Shown here in pieces: positions 7,432-13,787 of a DNA stretch of 64,000 nucleotides; the stretch's first letter is position 1, and the number at the start of each line of letters is the position of its first letter. The stretch is from Spirochaeta thermophila DSM 6578 (lineage in GTDB: Bacteria; Spirochaetota; Spirochaetia; Winmispirales; Winmispiraceae). The DNA lies in the NCBI RefSeq assembly GCF_000184345.1, contig NC_017583.1:1116001-1180000 (forward strand), in the 5' to 3' direction. Made by a program: the position numbers and the translations under genes. The notes beneath the pieces are model-generated. The model saw only the letters and a list, made by a program, of their open reading frames with translations. It did no database searches and was not told where the DNA came from.

Positions 7432-8460
7432 ATGAAACGGATCTTTATGCTTTTGGCGATGAGTCTTCTGGTTCTGGGGAGTCTGCAGGTCCTTGCAGAG
7501 GAAGCTGTCCTTATAGATTTTTCCACCCTCACGCCTGATTATCCCGCGGATAATCCCACGGAGAACAGTGCCACCCTCGTGGACTACAGTGTCTCTGCGG
7601 GTGCAGGGTTCAGCGAGGAGGATAAGGCCCTCATGAAGACCTCGCTCGCGGTCAACAACTGGGAGGTCCACCTCAACTCTTCGGCCAGGTTCGTGGTCAC
7701 CGAGGTGAACTCCTATGTCAGAGAGGCGAGGGTGAAGGACACGGCTCCCAAGTACGCCGGAGAGACGGTGATGGGCGTGCGGGTGAGCTTCCCGGATACC
7801 CCCTACAACGCCTGGGCAATCGTCCAGCCGCCCTTCGAGATTCCCGCCTATGCGGACAAGACCGAGGTGAACCCTGACGGGACCCTCAGCGTGCCGCAGG
7901 AGGAAGTAGGAAAGGGGACCAAATTCCATGGATACGGGGTGGTCACCAACGTGGGTGTCCTGAAGTCGGTCCATGTGAACGTCCGCGGACTCAACTTCCC
8001 ACAGGGCCTCTCTCTCATCCTCCAGGATCAGAACGGTGAGCAGCAGGAGATCTTCCTCGGCTATCTCAACTTCGATGGCTGGAAGGAGCTCGTGTGGGAG
8101 AACCCGAACTACATCGAAGATGTGAGGAAGCGGGAACTCAAGACCTATCCTCTCTATCCCAACCTGCGGCCTCTCGTGAAGCTCATCGGGTTCAGGATCT
8201 ACAAGGATGGGAGCATGGCGGGTGGTGATTTCATCACCTACATCAAGGATGTCCGCGTGGTCTACGACAAGGCGGTGCTCGATCTTGAAGAGGACATCGA
8301 TCACGAGGCCATCTGGGGTATCCTCCAGTCGAGAGAAGAAGCGCGTAGAAACGCCGAACTCCGCAGGCTCGGGAACCTCCAGGTGCTCCGCTATCTCGAG
8401 CGGAAGAAGATGCATGCCGAGGCCGGTACGGAGGCCGGGGCCGAGACGCAGACCCAGTGA
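7432..8460 (+). CDS. flaA: Flagellar filament outer layer protein FlaA
   Basis: 342 residues from ATG 7432, which has AGGAG 6 nt upstream; ATG 7414 has no ribosome site. A signal peptide (MKRIFMLLAMSLLVLGSLQVLAEE) exports the protein to the periplasm, where FlaA coats the FlaB core of spirochaete periplasmic flagella. Recognisable features are the early VLIDFS strand, WEVHLNSSARFV, GVRVSFP and the later HGYGVVTNVGVLKSVHVNVRG and YIKDVRVVYD segments. The tail (about 310-342) is charged and helical. The gene stands alone: its own consensus promoter and a strong terminator at 8497-8522. The glycan cluster upstream could act on flagellar proteins, but that is unproven. Confidence 0.92.
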   Translation: MKRIFMLLAMSLLVLGSLQVLAEEAVLIDFSTLTPDYPADNPTENSATLVDYSVSAGAGFSEEDKALMKTSLAVNNWEVHLNSSARFVVTEVNSYVREARVKDTAPKYAGETVMGVRVSFPDTPYNAWAIVQPPFEIPAYADKTEVNPDGTLSVPQEEVGKGTKFHGYGVVTNVGVLKSVHVNVRGLNFPQGLSLILQDQNGEQQEIFLGYLNFDGWKELVWENPNYIEDVRKRELKTYPLYPNLRPLVKLIGFRIYKDGSMAGGDFITYIKDVRVVYDKAVLDLEEDIDHEAIWGILQSREEARRNAELRRLGNLQVLRYLERKKMHAEAGTEAGAETQTQ

Positions 8461-8496
8461 GATAGTCCACGATCGGAATACGCGAGATCGGTATCC

Positions 8497-8522
8497 GACA
8501 GCCACCCCGAGGGGTGGCTGTC
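8497..8522 (+). terminator. Rho-independent terminator after flaA
   Basis: An 11-bp perfect stem (GACAGCCACCC / GGGTGGCTGTC) with loop CGAG, followed by TTTG. It closes the flaA transcript. Confidence 0.85.
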
Positions 8523-8558
8523 TTTGTGTGCGTCCGGGAAACGGGCGGTTTCTTTCTC

Positions 8559-8586
8559 TGGACAAACCACTGAAAGGTGGTATACT
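8559..8586 (+). promoter_or_regulatory. Sigma-70 promoter, leaderless candidate
   Basis: TGGACA at 8559-8564 and TATACT at 8581-8586 with a 16-bp spacer, the same spacing as flaA. The -10 element ends 6 nt before ATG 8593, so the transcript would begin at or next to the start codon. Confidence 0.6.
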
Positions 8587-8592
8587 GGGAAT

Positions 8593-9168
8593 ATGTCGGG
8601 ATGGGTTACGAACGTGCTTTCAGTCTCAGCGTTCAGGGATGAAACCGAGGTATACGATTTCATACGGCAGACGGTGAGGCCCCCCCGGGGAGGCGGACCG
8701 GGATCGTTCGCTCCTCTCATCGAGTTTTCGAATCTGAGGGACGATGGACATACCCGTTCGGGTGTCCTCGATGTGGAGTACCTCAACCTCAGTGTGATCT
8801 ACAAGCATGATCAGGTGCGCCTCGTCTATCACTTCCTCACCTCGTGGAATTTCTTCGCCCTCAACATCGACCTCTTCATCCCCTCCTTCCAGCATCTCCA
8901 GATCCTCCATCTTGCAATGGATCCTTCCTCTGGTGTGACGAGGCTCACCGGATACCAGGGGGGGAAGGTTCTCTTCGAAAAGGAGGTGATGAGGGATCTG
9001 GGAAAGATGTATCTGGAAGATCTGGAACGACTCCCCTCATCGGGGCATGTCGCTTCCCTCTCCTATGCCCAGATCGCCTCCATGAACCGTGAGCAGTTCC
9101 GCCTCTTCCTTTCCTATTTGAGGCAAGGTCGGCCTCCCGAGGGGGGACCTCCTTCGGAGATAGGGTGA
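8593..9168 (+). CDS. Hypothetical protein
   Basis: 191 residues from ATG 8593; no signal peptide or membrane segment. I do not recognise the family. The sequence has a GGGPGSFAPLIEFSNLRDDG stretch, a beta-rich middle (VLDVEYLNLSVIYKHDQVRLVYHFLTSW is read in two overlapping strands) and a basic, helical C-terminus (EQFRLFLSYLRQ). It is likely cytoplasmic. No Shine-Dalgarno sequence precedes the ATG, which sits 6 nt after a good -10 element, suggesting a leaderless mRNA. An in-frame start further upstream (8524) is less likely because it would lie before the promoter. It stands between flaA and an outer-membrane protein gene with no obvious shared role. Confidence 0.55.
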   Translation: MSGWVTNVLSVSAFRDETEVYDFIRQTVRPPRGGGPGSFAPLIEFSNLRDDGHTRSGVLDVEYLNLSVIYKHDQVRLVYHFLTSWNFFALNIDLFIPSFQHLQILHLAMDPSSGVTRLTGYQGGKVLFEKEVMRDLGKMYLEDLERLPSSGHVASLSYAQIASMNREQFRLFLSYLRQGRPPEGGPPSEIG

Positions 9169-9275
9169 TGCTTCCCGTCAGGAACCCGCGTGTCCACCGA
9201 TGTGGAGAAATTGCCCTGAATTGCAAGCCGATGTGTGCTATGTTGTAGGGTAACATCCCTGATCTTAGGAGGCCA

Positions 9276-9857
9276 ATGATGAGAAGGTATGGTGTTTTCT
9301 TGGTGGTCTTGTGCCTCGTAGGAGGCATGGTTTTCGCCCAGGATACGGGTGGACCGATGGAGGCGCTCATGGCGCCGGGTGATTTCGGGATCTATGCAGG
9401 GGTGGGGTGGGGTTTCTTCTGGGGCGCCGTCGATGTCTCGGGTGGGGTGGAGATGATCTTCCATCAGATCGATCTCGGGGAAAAGGTGCCCCTCACCTTT
9501 GGTGGTGCCGCACGGATCTCGTACTATGGGTGGACTGATGACTACTGGGGAGACGACTATCACTACGCCTACCTTGGAGGAGGGGTCTTTGCGACCGCCC
9601 ATCTGGGGTTCACCGAGGAGAGCGCCCCTGAAAACTTGAAGTTCCTCGCGAACACGGACTGGTATGTGGGGCTCGGCCCGCAGTTTGCTTCATACTCGTG
9701 GGGATGGACAGGGGACCGGGAAACCGAGTTCAGGATCGGACTCGGGACGCTCGGTGGTGTGAGCTACTTCCTCACCCCCAACTTCGCGATCAATGTGGAA
9801 GGCGGCTACTATGGGTGGTACGGTTCAGGCCTCATCGGAGTGCTCATCAAGTTCTAG
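9276..9857 (+). CDS. Predicted outer-membrane beta-barrel protein
   Basis: 193 residues. A signal peptide (MMRRYGVFLVVLCLVGGMVFAQ) is followed by alternating aromatic/Gly strands (YAGVGWGFFWGAVDV; GGAARISYYGWTDDYWGDDY; HYAYLGGGVFATAHLGF; YVGLGPQFASYSWGW) and ends in Phe (IGVLIKF), as expected for a BamA-inserted barrel. AGGAGG at 9267-9272 serves ATG 9276 or, with better spacing, ATG 9279. A weak extended -10 (TGCTATGTT) lies near 9236-9244. A hairpin at 9875-9902 ends the transcript. Function is unknown; small barrels of this type are common and lineage-specific in spirochaetes. Confidence 0.7.
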   Translation: MMRRYGVFLVVLCLVGGMVFAQDTGGPMEALMAPGDFGIYAGVGWGFFWGAVDVSGGVEMIFHQIDLGEKVPLTFGGAARISYYGWTDDYWGDDYHYAYLGGGVFATAHLGFTEESAPENLKFLANTDWYVGLGPQFASYSWGWTGDRETEFRIGLGTLGGVSYFLTPNFAINVEGGYYGWYGSGLIGVLIKF

Positions 9858-9874
9858 GCCTTCCTCCGGAGACG

Positions 9875-9902
9875 CAGAGCCCACCCCTCCGGGTGGGCTC
9901 TG
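9875..9902. terminator. Bidirectional hairpin between convergent genes
   Basis: A 12-bp perfect stem (CAGAGCCCACCC / GGGTGGGCTCTG) with loop CTCC, lying between the stop codons of the barrel gene and the convergent aminotransferase gene. The T tract is poor on the plus strand. Confidence 0.7.
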
Positions 9903-9907
9903 CTCGT

Positions 9908-10990
9908 CTACAGCCGTTTTCTCCCGACGTGGCGGAGGGCCCGGAGGAGGCGGGCGTTGTCGCGGGCCGTTCTCGTCCCTATGCGTATGTAGGAAGGAAG
10001 GCCGAAGGACGAGCAGTCTCTCACCAGCACTCCATGTTCCTGGAGGGCTGCGGTGATCCCGGAAGAATCTCCCACGCGTGTGAGAAAGAAGTTGCACTCC
10101 GAGGGTATGGTGGGATATCCGAGGGACTCGATGGCGTGCCGGAGATCGCGGGCGAGGTTGTGCGTGGCCCGCCATTGCCTGGTGAAGACATCCGTGATCC
10201 GGATGGCGGCACGTCCCGCTTCCTGGGCAGGGGTGTTCACCGACCAGGGGGGTTGCGCCTTCCTGAGGGTGGAGATGATGTCCGGATGGGCGACGATGTA
10301 GCCCAGGCGCAGGGGAGTGAGGAGATAGTCCTTGGTCATGGATCGGAGTACTGCAAGATGACCGCTCCGCACGAAGGGTTGGAGCGGCGAAAGGGGGCCT
10401 GAGGGGAGGAAGTTGGCGTACGCCTCGTCGAGGATGAAGAGCGTGCCCGTCGATTCACAGACCGAGAGGACTTCGCGCACCTGTTTGGGGGAGAGGTGTG
10501 TGGCGGTGGGGTTGTTGGGGCTGCCGATCCAGAGGAGCCGGGGGCGGATCCTACGGATGTCGTCCTCGAGACGTTCCGGTTGGAGCACGAAGAGGTGTGT
10601 CTCCTCGAGGCGATGATGGTGGACACGTGCTTCCATGAGCAGCGCAGCCCGCTCGTATTCCTGATACGTGGGAGACACGATGAGGACGGAATCCCCCGGT
10701 GAGAGATAGCAGAGGGAGAGCAGGAGTATCCCCTCGGAGGTACCGTTGAGGGCCATCAGCCAATCGCTCGGGACGCACAGATGGGTGCTGAGGGCGTCGA
10801 CGAGGAGGGCCGCGGCGGTGTCCGGATACGCGTGACGTATGCCCCGGATGACCGCACGCCGTATCACCCGAGGGATGGGGAAGGGATTGAGGTTCACGCT
10901 GAAGTCGAGGAGGCGTGAGGATCCTCCATGGAGTCCTCCGTGGATGATCCGTGGAACGTCCTGGAGCGCCTTGCGAGGTGTGATGCTCAT
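9908..10990 (-). CDS. HisC/CobD-like class I/II PLP aminotransferase
   Basis: 360 residues. The fold-type I pattern is complete: LLDFSVNLNPFPIP at the N-terminus, the SPNNPTATHL asparagine loop, FILDEAYANF for the PLP-ring aspartate and SMTKDYLLTPLRLGY for the Schiff-base lysine. The HGG..LDFSVNLNP start resembles CobD (threonine-phosphate decarboxylase) as much as HisC (histidinol-phosphate aminotransferase). No other histidine or cobalamin synthesis gene is nearby, although a cobalamin adenosyltransferase gene lies at 52450, so the assignment stays open. No Shine-Dalgarno precedes the ATG; a weak promoter ends 6 nt before it. Confidence 0.8.
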   Translation of the reverse strand: MSITPRKALQDVPRIIHGGLHGGSSRLLDFSVNLNPFPIPRVIRRAVIRGIRHAYPDTAAALLVDALSTHLCVPSDWLMALNGTSEGILLLSLCYLSPGDSVLIVSPTYQEYERAALLMEARVHHHRLEETHLFVLQPERLEDDIRRIRPRLLWIGSPNNPTATHLSPKQVREVLSVCESTGTLFILDEAYANFLPSGPLSPLQPFVRSGHLAVLRSMTKDYLLTPLRLGYIVAHPDIISTLRKAQPPWSVNTPAQEAGRAAIRITDVFTRQWRATHNLARDLRHAIESLGYPTIPSECNFFLTRVGDSSGITAALQEHGVLVRDCSSFGLPSYIRIGTRTARDNARLLRALRHVGRKRL

Positions 10991-10996
10991 ACGCCA

Positions 10997-11025
10997 ACGA
11001 TACCACAGGGGAGATGTGATGGAAA
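10997..11025 (-). promoter_or_regulatory. Weak sigma-70-like promoter, leaderless candidate
   Basis: On the minus strand, TTTCCA (11025-11020) and TATCGT (11002-10997) with a 17-bp spacer, four of six matches each. The -10 ends exactly 6 nt before the ATG at 10990. Confidence 0.35.
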
Positions 11026-11070
11026 TACGGGGGTGGTCTTCATTCGCGGATGGGGATATACTCCTGTATC

Positions 11071-11454
11071 GTGAGGAGAGTGCGGATCGTCCTTCTCCTG
11101 ATGCTCACGGCAGGATCGGTGGCTGGCCTCGAGGGTATCACTGGATCTCCGTTCACCGACAAGGGGCGTCACTTCTGCATGGGAGCGGGGCTCACCCTGC
11201 TCGGTGGAGGCATGGGAGGGCTTTGGGATGGAACTGGGCTCCCTCTGGGTGTGGGGATGGGGATCGGTGCGGCGATCGGGAAAGAGGTGTGGGACGGGCT
11301 CTCGGGGGGCGATGTGGAGTGGCGGGATGTGGTGGCGACCTGGATGGGGGTGGCCTGGGCCGCCTGTGCATGGGGAATGTCCGAGGGGGATGCCCGACCG
11401 GATGGTCTCGCCCTCATGGGGGGTGTACTGGTCCTTACCGCGGCTCTGTGGTAA
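11071..11454 (+). CDS. YfiM/DUF2279-like small membrane-associated protein
   Basis: About 127 residues from GTG 11071; ATG 11050 and GTG 11080 are alternatives. The choice rests on TATACT at 11057-11062, which would put the transcript start near 11069. The N-terminus is a signal peptide (RIVLLLMLTAGSVAG). The body matches the YfiM/DUF2279 pattern: TDKGRHFCMGAG, then a Gly-rich hydrophobic stretch, GKEVWDGLSGG, WRDVVATWMGV and a final hydrophobic helix. Family members are small lipoproteins or membrane proteins of unknown function. It is divergent from the aminotransferase gene. Confidence 0.55.
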   Translation: MRRVRIVLLLMLTAGSVAGLEGITGSPFTDKGRHFCMGAGLTLLGGGMGGLWDGTGLPLGVGMGIGAAIGKEVWDGLSGGDVEWRDVVATWMGVAWAACAWGMSEGDARPDGLALMGGVLVLTAALW

Positions 11455-11465
11455 ACCTACGAGAA

Positions 11466-11475
11466 ACGATATCGT
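11466..11475. promoter_or_regulatory. 10-bp perfect palindrome before the LOG gene
   Basis: ACGATATCGT lies directly upstream of the ribosome site GGAGG (11476-11480) of the gene starting at 11485. It could be a small operator or chance. Confidence 0.25.
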
Positions 11476-11484
11476 GGAGGATTC

Positions 11485-12057
11485 ATGTATCCCGTACGAA
11501 CGGTGGCTGTCTTCTGCGGGGCTTCCGAAGGGAGAGCGGACGGGTATAGACGGCTCGCGGAGCGGGTGGGCGAGGTGCTTGCGGAAGAGGGCCTTGAACT
11601 CGTATACGGTGGTGGGGACGTGGGGCTCATGGGAGCGGTGGCCCGGGGCTCACTGAGGAAAGGAGGGCGGGTCACCGGGGTGCTCCCCCGGTTCATGGAG
11701 GGGTGGGTGGAGCGGATGGAGGGAGTGACGTATGTGGTGGTGGAGGGGATGGCCGAACGAAAGATCTTCATGGAGGAGAAGGCGGACGGGTTCGTGGTAC
11801 TTCCGGGCGGGATCGGTACCATGGACGAGTTCTTCGAGGTATACACCCTCCTCCAGCTGGAACAGCATGCGAAACCTGTCATGCTCCTCAACTTCCAGGG
11901 GTTCTACGACCCTCTCCTCTCACTCATCGAGAGGATGGTGGAAGAAGGTTTTCTCAAACCCTCTTTCAGGGATCTCCTGTGTGTGAGCGAACGCCCAGAG
12001 GACATCTATGCCGTGTTCAGCTCGTGGAGTCCCCCCCGTATGCGAGGATCAGTATGA
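11485..12057 (+). CDS. LOG family protein (nucleoside 5'-monophosphate phosphoribohydrolase)
   Basis: 190 residues. A Rossmann-like start (TVAVFCGASEG, then LELVYGGGDVGLMGAVARG) and the catalytic motif VLPGGIGTMDEFFE (PGGxGTxxE) identify a LOG/lysine-decarboxylase-like protein. These enzymes hydrolyse N6-modified AMP or other nucleoside monophosphates to base and ribose 5-phosphate; in bacteria the usual role is nucleotide salvage or clean-up, not amino-acid decarboxylation. GGAGG is 5 nt before the ATG. The stop overlaps the next start as ATGA, so it is coupled to the DUF434 gene. Confidence 0.9.
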   Translation: MYPVRTVAVFCGASEGRADGYRRLAERVGEVLAEEGLELVYGGGDVGLMGAVARGSLRKGGRVTGVLPRFMEGWVERMEGVTYVVVEGMAERKIFMEEKADGFVVLPGGIGTMDEFFEVYTLLQLEQHAKPVMLLNFQGFYDPLLSLIERMVEEGFLKPSFRDLLCVSERPEDIYAVFSSWSPPRMRGSV

Positions 12058-12773
12058 ACGATGCTTTCGAGGATCTCTTTTCCCCTGCCTTTCTCGAAGC
12101 GGCACGGGACTACCTCTGGTTGCTCGACAGGGGGTATCCCGAAGGAGATGTGGCGAGGCTCGTGGGGAATCGGTTTCGCCTCTCCCGGGATCAACGGATG
12201 ATCCTTTACCGAGGTGTACTGCCGAGTTCCGTCTCCAAGGCCCACCGGGAGAAGCAGGTGCCTCTCGTGCGGATCCTGGAAAGGGGGAGCCTCCTCGTGG
12301 ACGGATACAACATACTCCTCACGCTCCTCACGTATCGCCTAGGGAGGCCTGTCTTTCTCTCCACCGATGGTTTCCTCAGGGACATAGGCGGCATCCACGG
12401 CCATATCCACCACGTGAAGATTCTCGAGGAGGTGGTGGAAGCCCTTTTCTCTTTCTTCGAGGCGGAACTCCCCGGGGTGGGGATCCACATCCTCCTCGAC
12501 AGACCGGTCTCCCATAGCGGCGACCTGGCTTCCGCTCTTCAGCGGCGTTTCGATGTCCGAGGACTTGCAGGCGAGGTCTCGGTGTGTGATTCGGCGGATT
12601 ACGAATTGAAGCGTGCCGGTGTGCTCATCGCGACGAGTGATTCCGCCGTCCTCTCCCGTGTAGGGGAGGCGTTCGATCTTGCCTTTCACGTGCTCTCTTG
12701 CAGGTATCACCCGAGGAAACTCCCTGATCTCGGCAGATTGCTTTCTCCGGAAAGGAAAGGGCCTTCCTCTTGA
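12054..12773 (+). CDS. DUF434/DUF5616 domain protein
   Basis: 239 residues from the ATG that overlaps the LOG stop. The first 60 residues (RDYLWLLDRGYPEGDVARLV, then RFRLSRDQRMILYRGV) are the DUF434 pattern. The second part has LLVDGYNILLTLLTYRLGRP, a conserved DGYN segment, and near the end CDSADYELKR and IATSDSAVL. The repeated Asp residues resemble a PIN-like nuclease core, so a role in RNA metabolism is possible but unproven. It ends just upstream of the phoH promoter. Confidence 0.75.
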   Translation: MNDAFEDLFSPAFLEAARDYLWLLDRGYPEGDVARLVGNRFRLSRDQRMILYRGVLPSSVSKAHREKQVPLVRILERGSLLVDGYNILLTLLTYRLGRPVFLSTDGFLRDIGGIHGHIHHVKILEEVVEALFSFFEAELPGVGIHILLDRPVSHSGDLASALQRRFDVRGLAGEVSVCDSADYELKRAGVLIATSDSAVLSRVGEAFDLAFHVLSCRYHPRKLPDLGRLLSPERKGPSS

Positions 12774-12798
12774 CGGGGTGAGCGCTTCTGCCTACTAT
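12770..12798 (+). promoter_or_regulatory. Sigma-70 promoter of the phoH operon
   Basis: TTGACG at 12770-12775 and TACTAT at 12793-12798 with a 17-bp spacer. Expected transcript start is near 12805, giving a leader of only about 11 nt before ATG 12816. Confidence 0.75.
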
Positions 12799-12815
12799 GT
12801 AGGATCAAACAGAAG

Positions 12816-13787
12816 ATGGTAAACGAGAGATCCAAAAAGGGTTACACCATCGTCGTGGAGGACAACGCCCTCCTCGCAGGAATATGTGGGGCCCACGATG
12901 AAAACCTCGTGCTTTTCGAGCACATCCTGGATGCGCCCATCCGCACGAGGGGCAACGAGATCACCATCCTTTCCGACGATGCCGGGAAGATCCGCGCCCT
13001 CAAAAAAGTGGTGGAGGAACTCCGGTACCACGTGCAAAGAGGGCATCTCCCGGGAAGATATCTCATAGAATCCCTCTTCGATTCGGCCTTCAGAGATGCC
13101 GAGGAGGAGACCCAGCTCCTCAAGGACGTCTCCATCTCCATACGAGGAGGACAGACCACCATCTTCCCCCGAACCTACAATCAGGCGGTGTACATCCAGG
13201 CGATGCGGGAGCATACCATGGTCTTCGCCATAGGACCTGCGGGTACGGGGAAGACCTTCCTGGCGGTGGCCCATGCCCTCGAGGAGCTCATCTCGCGGAA
13301 ACGAAAGAAACTGGTGCTCACCCGTCCGGTGGTGGAGGCAGGAGAGCGGCTCGGATTCCTTCCCGGTGACCTCCTCCAGAAGATCAATCCCTATCTCAAA
13401 CCGCTCTACGATGCCATTGATGCCCTCATCCCCCTCGATATGTACCAGAAGATGGAGGAACAACGGATGATCGAGATCATCCCTCTGGCGTACATGAGGG
13501 GGAGGAGTCTCGACAACAGTTACATCATCCTCGACGAGGCCCAGAACACCACCAGGGAACAGATGAAGATGTTCCTCACCCGGCTCGGTCAGAATTCGAA
13601 GGCGGTGATAACGGGTGACGTGACCCAGATAGATCTCCCCGACCCCGGAAGGTCCGGGCTCCTCCATGCAGAATCCATCCTGCAGGGGATAGACGAGATA
13701 CGGTTCTCCTACTTCACGCGGGAGGATGTGGTGCGGAATCCCCTTGTCAAGAAGATCATAGAGGCATATGAAAGAGACCCCTCGTAG
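12816..13787 (+). CDS. phoH: PhoH-like ATPase
   Basis: 323 residues. An N-terminal small domain (about 1-105) is followed by the ATPase core: FAIGPAGTGKTFLAVA (Walker A), LTRPVVEAGERLGFLPGD (PhoH signature), YIILDEAQNTTREQMKMFL (Walker B) and KAVITGDVTQIDLP. PhoH/YbeZ proteins are RNA-associated ATPases that work with the RNase YbeY in ribosome maturation and quality control. Here ybeY lies two genes downstream in the same operon. The 3' end overlaps the next gene by 20 nt. Confidence 0.95.
   Translation: MVNERSKKGYTIVVEDNALLAGICGAHDENLVLFEHILDAPIRTRGNEITILSDDAGKIRALKKVVEELRYHVQRGHLPGRYLIESLFDSAFRDAEEETQLLKDVSISIRGGQTTIFPRTYNQAVYIQAMREHTMVFAIGPAGTGKTFLAVAHALEELISRKRKKLVLTRPVVEAGERLGFLPGDLLQKINPYLKPLYDAIDALIPLDMYQKMEEQRMIEIIPLAYMRGRSLDNSYIILDEAQNTTREQMKMFLTRLGQNSKAVITGDVTQIDLPDPGRSGLLHAESILQGIDEIRFSYFTREDVVRNPLVKKIIEAYERDPS

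Noticed and set aside
6802..8565. Minus-strand open frame (587 codons)
   Set aside because: Antisense to the GerMN gene and flaA and would cross the flaA promoter and terminator.
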